From an uncultured Eggerthellaceae bacterium (lineage in GTDB: Bacteria > Actinomycetota > Coriobacteriia > Coriobacteriales > Eggerthellaceae), in the NCBI GenBank assembly GCA_903789375.1, contig CAIFEB010000001.1:89312-153311 (forward strand): DNA of 64,000 bases. The letters are read 5' to 3'. The notes below the pieces were generated by a model. That model saw only the letters and a program-made list of their open reading frames with translations. It did not search any database and had not been told where the DNA came from. The translations under genes and the position numbers were made by a program. Each line of letters begins with the position of its first letter. Within the stretch, counting starts at the first letter, position 1. Positions 51,624-60,034 of this stretch are shown here, in pieces.

Positions 51624-53048
51624 TTAAGCGGCGCTCGTCGTATTGTCATTGATGGTCGGCATCACATTGTACACGTGCGAATCCGCCTCGGTCTGCGCGC
51701 CGGTGATGCCGCTCGTCACGCGCGTCCACCAGGTATGGATGTCATCGAAAATCGAAGGCGCGCTGACGTTTTCGCACGACACCAAATCCTGTTCGGCCAC
51801 CACTTGGTTGTGCTGGTAGAACGTCGCCTTACCGACGACCTGGCCAGCCGTTACCTTGCCCGTCACCTGGTAGTAGTCGAACTTCTCGGTGACGTTGCCG
51901 TTCAGGTCGAACACCTGCACGGCCGCATTCGGGTCGGCGTACGTCACCTTGACCGTCTGGTCCAGCCGATCACCGAGGGCCACCTCGCCCACGACGGGCA
52001 CCGTCTCGCCCGAGCCCGACATGTCGTACGTCTGGTCCGTGTTCGCGAGCGGCAGTGACACGATGTGCTTGTAGCCCCACTCGAACAGCTCCTGCGCGTC
52101 GAGGAAGCGCTGGTACTCGTCTGACGAATCGAGCACGACGGCGTACAGCTGCAGCGACCCGTTGTCGGCGGCGCCCATGAACGACTCGCCCGCCAGGTTG
52201 GTGACGCCGGTCTTGACGCCGATCGCGTACTCGTACATGGCGAGCAGCGAATCGGTCGTGGACAGCTGGATGTCGGCCGTGTCGCCGCCACGCGAGACGG
52301 TGATCGTGGTGCTGCCACCGGAGACGATGTCGCGGATCGTGCTGTACGACATGGCGCATTGGGCGACTTTCGCCTGATCAAGCGCGCAAGAATGCAGGTT
52401 GCCCGCATACTGGTCGTAGTCGAGTCCGTGCGGGTTCTCGTACACCGTGTTCGTGAGCCCCAGCTCCTGCGCCTTCTCGTTCATCGCTACGACGAAGGCG
52501 TCGAGCGCGTTGTCCGCGATGCCGGGATTGGAGGCAAGGATCTGAGCGCCGACCGTTTCGCCGATGGCCTCGGCAGCGTCGTTACCCGAGGGCACGAGCA
52601 TGGCCTTGAGTGCCGTCGTAAGGTCCATCGAGTCGCCTTCCTTGAGACCCGCCGACGATTCGCCGATGGCGGCGGCCGCAGAGCTGACGTTGACGACCGT
52701 CCCCTCCTGGGCGCGGTCGAGCGCGACGATGGCCGTCATGACCTTCGTGAGCGACGCGATGTTCGCCGAGTCCTCGGCGCTGCGCTGGAAGTACACGTTT
52801 CCGTACTGGTCCATGAGGACCGCGCGCTCGGCGTCGATCGACGGGCATTCGTCGTACGACAACCCCATGTCGCCGACCGTCTCGGTTCCGACGATGTCCG
52901 TGCGACGCACGTCGGCCCACGCTCCCTGTGGGAACGCGATGCCGAAGGCGAAGACGAGTGCGCAGACGAGTGCCGTGGCGCGTATCCCGAGCGACCGATT
53001 GCGATCGCCCGCTGTCATTTCGCGCACTCCGCTTGTGTTGATGCCCAT
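51624..53048 (-). CDS. D-alanyl-D-alanine carboxypeptidase family protein
   Basis: Exported penicillin-binding protein that trims the terminal D-Ala of peptidoglycan stem peptides. The 474-residue product has a signal sequence (ALVCALVFAFGIAFPQGAWA) and all three serine-peptidase motifs: SxxK (IASLTKVMTAIVALD), SxN (LVPSGNDAAEAIG) and KTG (IGVKTGVTNLAGES). A DacA/PBP5-type C-terminal beta domain follows, with a short hydrophobic tail segment around WWTRVTSGITGAQ and no clear amphipathic anchor. ATG 53048 follows AAAGGAC; ATG 53018 is an alternative. Confidence 0.93.
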   Translation of the reverse strand: MGINTSGVREMTAGDRNRSLGIRATALVCALVFAFGIAFPQGAWADVRRTDIVGTETVGDMGLSYDECPSIDAERAVLMDQYGNVYFQRSAEDSANIASLTKVMTAIVALDRAQEGTVVNVSSAAAAIGESSAGLKEGDSMDLTTALKAMLVPSGNDAAEAIGETVGAQILASNPGIADNALDAFVVAMNEKAQELGLTNTVYENPHGLDYDQYAGNLHSCALDQAKVAQCAMSYSTIRDIVSGGSTTITVSRGGDTADIQLSTTDSLLAMYEYAIGVKTGVTNLAGESFMGAADNGSLQLYAVVLDSSDEYQRFLDAQELFEWGYKHIVSLPLANTDQTYDMSGSGETVPVVGEVALGDRLDQTVKVTYADPNAAVQVFDLNGNVTEKFDYYQVTGKVTAGQVVGKATFYQHNQVVAEQDLVSCENVSAPSIFDDIHTWWTRVTSGITGAQTEADSHVYNVMPTINDNTTSAA

Positions 53049-53085
53049 GAACGTGTCCTTTCGACGTCCGTGCGGAAGGCGCCGT

Positions 53086-56013
53086 CTACGAAGAGGTGCC
53101 CAGATTCGACGTGTCGGTATTCGGACCGACGTAGATGACCTCGTTCTTCGGCTGATAAACCGAATTGAACGTGTCCTTGATGACGACGTTTCCGTTCTGA
53201 TCGCGCACGGTGCGCGTCACGCTGATGGAGCGGCCGTCGGTACCGGTGGTCTTGGTGTAATGCGACCCGGTCGGCAGCGTGTCGTCGACCACGAACTTCG
53301 TCGTGTACGACTGGCCGGCCTGCCATTCGCCGACATCGCTCGTGACCGTGTAACCGGTCGACATGCCGATGATCTTCGCCGTCACCGTGGTATCGGTATA
53401 ACTCATTTGCAGCAGCACATCGCTGGTGAATTGGTCCGACCACTTCAAATCCAATTCCGGATAGCTGACGGCAGCGTCGCGCCCGGCCGGATAGCTGGAA
53501 ATGTACAGCGAATGGTTGGTGCGGCTGTCCACCTGCAGCCCGCTCTCGTAGACGGCGTTGAATACCGTGGTCGCCACCTGGCAGATGCCGCCGCCGATGG
53601 AATCGACGTACTCGTCGTTGATGATGGCGCCCGCCGCCTGGAACCCACGCTCCTCGTTGCAGTCGCCGGCGCAATCGTTGAACGACCACTGCTGGCCCGC
53701 CGGGCAGACCGTGTTGTTGATGATGTCCGCCGCCAAGTGGATGTTGGTGTTGCGCGCCTCGGTGCCGGCCGTGTTGGAGTACGTGGTCGTGTACGAGCCG
53801 AGCGTCGCCACCACGCCCAAGTCCTCCGCCTCGTCGAGCGACATCTCCTGGGGCACGTCCATCGTGCCCACCTGGACGGTGACCGGCGCAGATGCGTCCT
53901 GAGGCCACGCGCGGCCGTCCGGCCCGAACAGCTTCTGCTGCAGCTCGTCGGCGGCGTCCGGCGTGCTCAGGGTCTTGCCCGACCCGGTGGTGTGCACGGT
54001 GACGTCCCCGCCGTCCGACACGGAGAAGCTGACGGTGAGGTTGCCCACGTCGGCATCGCCGCATTCGAGCAGGATGAGCGGCTTGGCGAGCTCCTGGTCG
54101 ACGAACGGGACAAGGTCCCAGCTGCCGTCGTCGGCCTGCACTTCGTCGGTGCGGACGATGGAGCCGAGCTCGGCCGCCGTAGCCTGCCAGGTGATGCCCT
54201 CGGAGGAGATTTGCGCGCCGCCAGCGATGGCGCGGTTGATCTGGTCGGCCGTCTGCTGTGCTTCGTCTGCGGTGATGCGCGAGGGCGCGTCCATCGTCTC
54301 GGCGACGATCGACGTGTCGCCATCCGCCATGAGCGCCTGCTCTATCTGATTCGAAAGCCAGTCGCGGTCGACGAGCATGCCATCTGTGCCCGCCTGAACC
54401 TGCGCGACGCCGTTGGAGACGGTCACCGATGTATCGACCCGCGGCGTTCCGATGGTCTGGTCGATCTGGGATGCCAAGCTTTCGACCTGGTCGGATGAGA
54501 TGTTCATTTCGACGGGAATTGACGCCTTGCCATGCTGAGCGCCCCAGCGCGCCTGCCATCCGCCGTTCGAGCGCCCGACGGCAAGCGCCTCGTCGGCAAG
54601 CTGGTCGTAGTCGATCTGCGCTCCGAGGGATGCCGCCGTTGCGCTCCACTGCGTCTGACTGGCGGAGGCGTCGCTTGAGCTGACCTGGGTCGCGGTCGCC
54701 GCGTTCTCCAGCTGCTTCATGTCGCTGTAGCTCGAACCGCTCTGAGCCTCGTCGCGCGCCTGCTGGTTGGCGTACACCGTGACGGTTTTGGTGGCGTACC
54801 CGCCGTATTCGTCGGCGAGCGCCGCCACGATCTCGTCGTGGTTCATGCCCGATACGTCGATGTCGCCAACCGTGACGCCGGCATACGCCCGCCCCATGTG
54901 GGAACAGCCGTCGGCCAACGCGATGATCAGCAGAAGTACGACGATGACCGCGACGATGGCGCCCCGTCCGAGCTGCTTGACGCTCGAATGGCGGCCCTCG
55001 TGAGGACTTGGGCGATTCGGTTCAGCGGAGCGGCGCTGCGCCTGCTCAGGATTCTTGCGCCCCGCATGCCCGGGACGCGGCAGGGACGAAAGCGCGTCGG
55101 CGAAGCGCTGGCGATTGCCCGAAGCCGCACCCGTGCCGGCGAACCGCGCGCGACTTCCTGAGGCCGCAGCCGCATCGTTGGCAGCGCGGACTCTCCCCGC
55201 GCGGCTTTTCCCGGCACTGGCGCCACGATCAACTCGGCTCGCATCGCCGCGTCGATCCGCTCTGCGCGTCTGCGCCTGCTGTTTGCGCGGCTGACGGTTG
55301 CCCCCCGCGTGATTGCCCCGGTCACTTGCGCCAGCGCTTCCGCGCGCAGCGCTCGCTCGCGATCCGCTGTGCGCCTCGGCTTCGGCATCCGCGTTCGATG
55401 CGCGGCCAGAGTCGGCTTCGGCCGCTCCGGCAGCGCTCCCTCGCCGGGCAGCGCGCGATGGCGCGGCATCCGCTTCATAACATGCGGCATGCGACGCTCC
55501 AGCTGTTTCAGAACGTGTGGCATGCGGCACCCCAGCTGCTTGAGAACGCGTGGCATGTGATGCCGGCGCTGCGGCCGGCGTTTCCTGCGGTGCGCTTTCC
55601 GGAGCGGGTATCGTCTCCCATCCGCTGCCGAGGCTGCTCGCGTCAGTTGCCGCTTCCGCACGCGGCGCGGTCGCGCCCGCCGGATCCGTATCAGCCGTGT
55701 GGTCTTCGACCTCAATGGTCGTCCACGCATCCGCCGACGGCGTGCCAAAGCGCACGACGCGCTGCGCCTCCGACTTCGCGGCGTACTCCGCCGCCTGCTC
55801 GTACGCGGCCGCGTTTTTCTGATGACGCGCCCGTTCATTGGGCACCGATGGCCTGCGCGGCTGGGATTTCACCGCTGACTTGGAATTCTTATCGTTTGTT
55901 GAGGCAGTGCGCGCGGTGATCGTGTCGTCGACGAGCGTTCGGTGAAACGTCCGATGTGCGCCCGTGCCGTCCGGCCGTCCGTTGCGCGGCTGCGGGTGCC
56001 GACCGTTGCTCAT
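53086..56013 (-). CDS. VanW family protein with peptidoglycan-binding-like region and long disordered N-terminus
   Basis: A 975-residue single-pass protein. Residues 1-~345 are Ala/Arg/Ser/Glu-rich, probably disordered and cytoplasmic, with three imperfect 11-residue units (HATRSQAAGVP, HATRSETAGAS, HAACYEADAAP). One membrane helix lies at ~349-368 (AIVAVIVVLLLIIALADG). The outer part has repeated beta/alpha modules (VGDIDVSGMNHDEIVAALAD; DWLSNQIEQALMADGDTSIV) like YoaR. A VanW domain follows with the GGGICQVATTVFNAVYESG signature near residue 805, then a G5-like end (VYQPKNEVIYVG). VanW is associated with glycopeptide-resistance clusters, but here it is surely wall-related housekeeping. ATG 56013 overlaps the pgsA stop (ATGA). 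Confidence 0.88.
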   Translation of the reverse strand: MSNGRHPQPRNGRPDGTGAHRTFHRTLVDDTITARTASTNDKNSKSAVKSQPRRPSVPNERARHQKNAAAYEQAAEYAAKSEAQRVVRFGTPSADAWTTIEVEDHTADTDPAGATAPRAEAATDASSLGSGWETIPAPESAPQETPAAAPASHATRSQAAGVPHATRSETAGASHAACYEADAAPSRAARRGSAAGAAEADSGRASNADAEAEAHSGSRASAARGSAGASDRGNHAGGNRQPRKQQAQTRRADRRGDASRVDRGASAGKSRAGRVRAANDAAAASGSRARFAGTGAASGNRQRFADALSSLPRPGHAGRKNPEQAQRRSAEPNRPSPHEGRHSSVKQLGRGAIVAVIVVLLLIIALADGCSHMGRAYAGVTVGDIDVSGMNHDEIVAALADEYGGYATKTVTVYANQQARDEAQSGSSYSDMKQLENAATATQVSSSDASASQTQWSATAASLGAQIDYDQLADEALAVGRSNGGWQARWGAQHGKASIPVEMNISSDQVESLASQIDQTIGTPRVDTSVTVSNGVAQVQAGTDGMLVDRDWLSNQIEQALMADGDTSIVAETMDAPSRITADEAQQTADQINRAIAGGAQISSEGITWQATAAELGSIVRTDEVQADDGSWDLVPFVDQELAKPLILLECGDADVGNLTVSFSVSDGGDVTVHTTGSGKTLSTPDAADELQQKLFGPDGRAWPQDASAPVTVQVGTMDVPQEMSLDEAEDLGVVATLGSYTTTYSNTAGTEARNTNIHLAADIINNTVCPAGQQWSFNDCAGDCNEERGFQAAGAIINDEYVDSIGGGICQVATTVFNAVYESGLQVDSRTNHSLYISSYPAGRDAAVSYPELDLKWSDQFTSDVLLQMSYTDTTVTAKIIGMSTGYTVTSDVGEWQAGQSYTTKFVVDDTLPTGSHYTKTTGTDGRSISVTRTVRDQNGNVVIKDTFNSVYQPKNEVIYVGPNTDTSNLGTSS

Positions 56014-56678
56014 CGGCGTTCTTCCCGACGAACCGCAAGCGCTCCGGACACGCCTTTGACGATGTAGTACGTGGTGGTGAACACGCCGACCGCAAGGCCG
56101 AGGTAGATGAACCAGATGCCCCACGAGCACATCGCCGCGTTGAAGCCGGGCAGCCACGTGAAATCGCACCAGCCGAGACCTGCAACGAGCGGCATGTTGA
56201 TGAGCAGCCCCGCCAGGCCCACGAACAAAAACGTCGTGGCGAACTTGCCCGGATAGATGACCGCCACGCGCACGCGGTAGCGCTTGAGCAGGTACGCTCC
56301 GCCAAGCAGCAGAACCAGGTCGCGGATGAGCACGACGAGCACGATCCACAGCGGCAGGCGCCCGACGACGAGCAGCCCGATGACGGCCGTAATCATGAGC
56401 ACGCGGTCGACCACCGGATCGAGCAGCTGACCGAGGCGCGATACCTGATGCGTGCGACGCGCCACCTGACCATCGACGAAATCGGTTGCGGCTGCGACCG
56501 CGAACAGAATCGCCGCCGCAATGTTCTGGTCCTGGAACAGCAGCACCAAAAACACCGGCGCCATGCACAGGCGTACGAACGAGATGAGGTTCGGCACCGT
56601 CAGCACAGTGTCGAGAACCTGCTCGTCCTTATCGTTCTCGTTGACCGTCCGCTCGTTCTTCAGCAGCTCGTCGACCAT
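56010..56678 (-). CDS. CDP-alcohol phosphatidyltransferase (PgsA-like)
   Basis: A 222-residue integral-membrane enzyme with the full CDP-OH-P motif DFVDGQVAR-x8-GQLLDPVVD and about five helices. It transfers a phosphatidyl group from CDP-diacylglycerol to an alcohol, giving phosphatidylglycerol-phosphate, cardiolipin or phosphatidylinositol-phosphate. The exact acceptor is not readable. It is a second such enzyme besides the PgsA-PncC fusion at 29161. It leads the pgsA-vanW-dacA-FHA cluster and overlaps the vanW start by four bases. ATG 56678 follows AAAGGG. Confidence 0.88.
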   Translation of the reverse strand: MVDELLKNERTVNENDKDEQVLDTVLTVPNLISFVRLCMAPVFLVLLFQDQNIAAAILFAVAAATDFVDGQVARRTHQVSRLGQLLDPVVDRVLMITAVIGLLVVGRLPLWIVLVVLIRDLVLLLGGAYLLKRYRVRVAVIYPGKFATTFLFVGLAGLLINMPLVAGLGWCDFTWLPGFNAAMCSWGIWFIYLGLAVGVFTTTYYIVKGVSGALAVRREERR

Positions 56679-57148
56679 CGTTCACCCTTTGACCCTCGTG
56701 CGGCGGCGGATTCCAACGCCGCATAAAACAACCGGGCCGCTAAGCCCGGTATCGTGTTCGTTCCTCTGGAAGGATTCTACGCTAAGCGCACGAGGGGCTG
56801 CGAAACTTCATGAGAATACTCATGTGCCCACATTGCTGAAGCTCACGTGAATATCTCGCATCGTGCTAGGTCAGAGGGGGTTTCTCGCCCGAGTGCGCCC
56901 TTCCGTGCGAAGCCCCGGACCCAAAGCCCCCGTCTTTTTCGCCTTCGCGGTCGCAGCGTCCGTCCCGCGCCCCGCCGCACGTGCCGGGGCGATTGTTTCG
57001 AGGCGGCCGCCGTTAGTATCCAACTCGTATCGAATCGGTATCCACGCGGTTAAAAGGGCGTTTCGTTGCGCGCGGCGAAACGTCCGCGAAAACTGCCGCT
57101 TCGTATCGTCGAAGACGAACGAACCATCCGATTGACGGGAGGCAGCTT
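56679..57148. other. Divergent intergenic region between the pgsA-like gene and amt
   Basis: No gene seen. On the minus strand, ACCGGGC / GCCCGGT (56731-56750) forms a 7-bp stem followed by TGTTTTAT. Closer to pgsA, TGCGGCG / CGCCGCA (about 56699-56723) forms a second stem. The first resembles a terminator placed in the pgsA leader (attenuator-like). No clear promoter for amt was identified; its ribosome-binding site is GGGAGG. Confidence 0.5.
56731..56750 (-). terminator. Terminator-like hairpin in the pgsA-like leader
   Basis: Minus strand: ACCGGGC, loop TTAGCG, GCCCGGT, then TGTTTTAT. It lies ~50 bases before the pgsA-like start codon, where no upstream minus-strand gene exists to terminate, so attenuation is one reading. 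Confidence 0.5.
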
Positions 57149-58450
57149 ATGTTCGACACCGGAACAACCGCGTTCATGATCGCGGCGACGGCGCTCGTCG
57201 TGATGATGAGCCCCGCGCTCGCACTGTTCTACGGAGGCCTGTCGCGTCGAAAGAACACCCTCAACACGATGTTCATGAGCATGTTCGCCATGTGCATCGT
57301 CGGGGTCATCTGGGTCGTGTGCGGCGACTCCATCGCCTACGGGGGCGACGATCCCTTTGACGAAGCCGGCAACCTCGTGAATGCCGCCGGGCTCTTTTTC
57401 GGCGGCACCGACCGCCTGTTCTCGACCTGGACGCTCGGCGAGCTCACCGGCACGGCCGACCTCGCCGACGCCTATCCCGGCGCCGTGAGCGTCGCGTTTC
57501 AGGCGTCGTTCGCCATGGTGACGACGGCCATCGTGACCGGGTCGCTCGCAGGACGCCTGCGCTTCCGCGCGCTCGCCGTCATCTGCATCCTGTGGCCCAT
57601 CTTCGTCTACGCGCCCATGGCCCACATGGTCTGGGGCGGCGGTCTTATCGGCAACGAATACGCTATCGGCGCAATCGACTTCGCCGGCGGCACGGCCGTC
57701 CACATCTGTTCGGGCGTGTCGGGTCTCGTGCTCGCACTGCTCCTGCGGCCGCGCTCCGACTTCGGCATCGTGTCGTACCGTCCGCACAACGTTGCCAACG
57801 TCGTCATCGGCGCGGGGCTGCTGTTCGTCGGCTGGTTCGGCTTCAACGGAGGCTCGGCCCTCGCCGCGGACGGGTTCGCCGGACTCGCCGTTCTGAACAC
57901 GCTCGTCGCCGCGTGCGCCGCGGGCGCCTGCTGGACGGCGATCGAGGCAATCCAGCACGGCAAGCCAACGCTCGTCGGCCTGTGCACCGGCGTGCTCGCG
58001 GGCCTCGTCGTCATCACGCCGGCCTGCGGCTACGTGACACCCGGCATCGCCATCGTCATGGGCATCATCGTATCGCCCATCTGCTACCTGTTCATCTCGA
58101 AGCTCAAGACGAAGCTCGGCTGGGACGACGCGCTCGACGCGTTCGGCTGCCACGGCGTCGGCGGCATGGTCGGCGCGCTTCTGACCGGCGTGTTCGCGCT
58201 GCCGGAGTTGTCCCCCACCGGTGTGGGCGGCGTGCTGTTCACCGGCGACTTCAGCCTGCTCGGAAGCCAGTTTCTGGCCGTGGCGTTCACCCTTGTGTTC
58301 GCCGGCGGCATCTCGTGCGTGATCGGCTTGATCGCGAAGGCCGTCTGCGGCGGAAGCCTGCGGGTCTCGCGCGAGATCGAGATGACGGGCCTCGACGCGC
58401 CCGTCCATGCCGAGAGCTGCTACCCAGCGTTCAACGGCCTCGACTGCTAG
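57149..58450 (+). CDS. amt: Ammonium transporter (Amt family)
   Basis: Integral-membrane channel for ammonium. The 433-residue protein has ~11 helices and the family motifs PALALFYGGLSRRKN, MVWGGG, DFAGGTAVHICSGVSGLVLA with the first pore His, and DAFGCHGVGGMVGALLTGVF with the second pore His. It lacks the long N-terminal signal seen in proteobacterial AmtB. ATG 57149 follows GGGAGG. No glnK/PII gene is adjacent. It stands alone between hairpins. Confidence 0.96.
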   Translation: MFDTGTTAFMIAATALVVMMSPALALFYGGLSRRKNTLNTMFMSMFAMCIVGVIWVVCGDSIAYGGDDPFDEAGNLVNAAGLFFGGTDRLFSTWTLGELTGTADLADAYPGAVSVAFQASFAMVTTAIVTGSLAGRLRFRALAVICILWPIFVYAPMAHMVWGGGLIGNEYAIGAIDFAGGTAVHICSGVSGLVLALLLRPRSDFGIVSYRPHNVANVVIGAGLLFVGWFGFNGGSALAADGFAGLAVLNTLVAACAAGACWTAIEAIQHGKPTLVGLCTGVLAGLVVITPACGYVTPGIAIVMGIIVSPICYLFISKLKTKLGWDDALDAFGCHGVGGMVGALLTGVFALPELSPTGVGGVLFTGDFSLLGSQFLAVAFTLVFAGGISCVIGLIAKAVCGGSLRVSREIEMTGLDAPVHAESCYPAFNGLDC

Positions 58451-58463
58451 GACCTTGCCGCCG

Positions 58464-58491
58464 CGGGCGCCCGGCACGTCTCGGGCGCCCG
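58464..58491 (+). terminator. GC-rich hairpin after amt
   Basis: CGGGCGCCCG at 58464-58473 and again at 58482-58491. Each arm is self-complementary and the two pair with each other across an 8-base loop. It lies 13 bases after the amt stop, without a T-run. Confidence 0.55.
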
Positions 58492-58589
58492 TGACCCAAG
58501 ACCCGCACGTCCGCCCAACGAGCTTCGCACATCTAAAATAAGGGCAGTCGAACACCATCGCCGAACGCTACCGCAGAGCACCAACCCTA

Positions 58590-58628
58590 ACCGCCGCGGG
58601 GACGCACCGTACGCCCTCGCGGCGGTTT
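58590..58628. terminator. Hairpin between convergent amt and lysR
   Basis: ACCGCCGCG (58590-58598) pairs with CGCGGCGGT (58618-58626), followed by TTT on the plus strand. It lies ~25 bases beyond the lysR stop and could serve both directions. Confidence 0.55.
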
Positions 58629-58651
58629 CCGCACGTGAACGCGCATCTCGC

Positions 58652-59539
58652 CTACAGCCACGCCATGTCTTGGAGCATCTCAACCAGCCCGTGCAACTGG
58701 GGCGAATGCCACTTCTCCTTGCGCTGCGCGACGACCACCTCAACGCTCATCGACTCGAACGCCGTGTCGAGCGCCGTGAAGGTGCCGTCGCGCAGTTCGT
58801 TTTCCACGGCGTACGCGGGCAGATAGCACACGCCCGCAGTTTGGCGCACGAGCTCCTTGATGGCATGGCTGCTCTGGATGCGGTACGTGCGCGGCGCCGA
58901 CACCCGCTCGTCCTGGAACCGCTTCGCGAGCGCCTGGCGGTAGACGCTCTCCTCCTCGGTCAGAAACAGCTGCTGGCGCGCGATGTCGCGCGCAGTCACG
59001 CCGCGCTTGCCCGCCAGTTCGTTTTCGGGCGTCGTGGCGAACAGCACGCGACACGTGCAGCTTGCGACGACGTCCATGAACGCGTAGTCGAGCGGCCGCG
59101 ACAGGCTGGCGATGACGTCCACCTGGTTCTCCGTGAGCAGTTTGTGCAGGGTTGCAGCCGAGGCCGTGTAAAACTCCAGCTTCACGCGCGGATATTTCTG
59201 CGAGAACTGCGCGATGGCGCCGAGCAGGTTGGAATAGAACAGCGACTCGATCACGCCCACGCGCAGCGACCCTGCAAGCTCCTCGTCGGCGCGCCCGAGT
59301 GTGCCCATCTCCAGCTCCACGTTGTGCATGTCGATGGCGAGCGGCAGAAAGCGCCGCCCGAACTCCGTGAGCTCAACCGACCCCCTGCCCCTCACGAACA
59401 GGGGGTTTCCCAGCTCGGTTTCGAGCTGCTGGATCTGCGTGGTCACCGTTGACTGCGCATAGCCGAGAGCGTTGGCCGCGGCCGCGAACCTGCCGAGCTC
59501 GGCCACCTTCAGAAACGTCGTGATGCATCGAAGCTCCAT
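58652..59539 (-). CDS. LysR family transcriptional regulator
   Basis: A 295-residue regulator with an N-terminal winged helix (MELRCITTFLKVAELGRFAA, GYAQSTVTTQIQQLETELGN, PLFVRGRGSVELTEFGRRFL) and a C-terminal effector-binding domain. ATG 59539 is preferred over 59581 because the conserved fold starts there. It is transcribed away from the dehydrogenase operon beginning at 59705, the classic LysR arrangement, so that operon is its likely target, with a substrate or product as the ligand. Confidence 0.92.
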   Translation of the reverse strand: MELRCITTFLKVAELGRFAAAANALGYAQSTVTTQIQQLETELGNPLFVRGRGSVELTEFGRRFLPLAIDMHNVELEMGTLGRADEELAGSLRVGVIESLFYSNLLGAIAQFSQKYPRVKLEFYTASAATLHKLLTENQVDVIASLSRPLDYAFMDVVASCTCRVLFATTPENELAGKRGVTARDIARQQLFLTEEESVYRQALAKRFQDERVSAPRTYRIQSSHAIKELVRQTAGVCYLPAYAVENELRDGTFTALDTAFESMSVEVVVAQRKEKWHSPQLHGLVEMLQDMAWL

Positions 59540-59570
59540 GCGCCCTGCCACTCCCCTCTTCCGCGCCTTT

Positions 59571-59602
59571 GATTCGAACATCTCGAATTGTTACATCGAA
59601 TC
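59571..59602. promoter_or_regulatory. Candidate LysR operator in the divergent promoter region
   Basis: GATTCGA (59571-59577) and TCGAATC (59596-59602) are inverted repeats 18 bases apart. Further TCGAA half-sites lie between and beside them (59574, 59583, 59596), so the site contains several phased TTCGAA-like motifs. LysR regulators bind such extended dyads. Confidence 0.5.
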
Positions 59603-59704
59603 ATTCGTAGATTCAAATCGTTAAAGCGGCTCAACAATAATCCCAGACCGCAACGGACAACGCGGCGCCTTGCAACGGAAACCACAGCGGAAAGGAAGGA
59701 CGCC

Positions 59705-60034
59705 ATGAGAATCAAGCAGCACCCGATAATCGACGACTACGGCAAGGGCGCGCAGATCAGCTTCACGCTCGATGGCAAGCCGATGGTCGGCTACGAAGGC
59801 GACTCAATCGCGGCGGCGCTCCACGCCGCAGGCATCATGACCCATCGCTACACCGCCAAACGGCACACCCCGCGCGGCGTGTTCTGCTGCATCGGGAGGT
59901 GCACGGACTGCGTCATGATCGTCAACGGCCAGCCCAACGTGCGCACCTGCATCACGCCGCTGGAAGAAGGCATGGAAGTCCAGACGCAGTACGGCGTCGT
60001 CAACCGCGAGCAATGGGAGGCTGATCACCAATGA
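59705..60034 (+). CDS. (2Fe-2S)-binding subunit of a flavoprotein dehydrogenase
   Basis: A 109-residue ferredoxin-fold protein of the type that forms the small subunit of HcnABC, sarcosine oxidase and D-hydroxyproline dehydrogenase-like complexes. It shows the [2Fe-2S] cysteines in GVFCCIGRCTDCVMIVNG and VRTCITP, and the ISFTLDGKPMVGYEGDSIAA start. ATG 59705 follows GGAAAGGAAGGA. Its stop overlaps the next gene (ATGA), so subunits are made together. Confidence 0.88.
   Translation: MRIKQHPIIDDYGKGAQISFTLDGKPMVGYEGDSIAAALHAAGIMTHRYTAKRHTPRGVFCCIGRCTDCVMIVNGQPNVRTCITPLEEGMEVQTQYGVVNREQWEADHQ

Noticed and set aside
53015-54649. Long minus-strand open frames over the vanW/dacA region (544 residues)
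   Set aside because: Arg/Gly/His-rich composition typical of a shifted frame in high-GC DNA; the true frame has clear VanW and peptidase motifs.
53086-56013. VanW as glycopeptide resistance
   Set aside because: No vanA/H/X-type genes; the neighbourhood is general envelope synthesis.
57050-58558. 502-residue minus-strand frame opposite amt
   Set aside because: Composition of a complementary shadow; Amt motifs on the plus strand are unmistakable.
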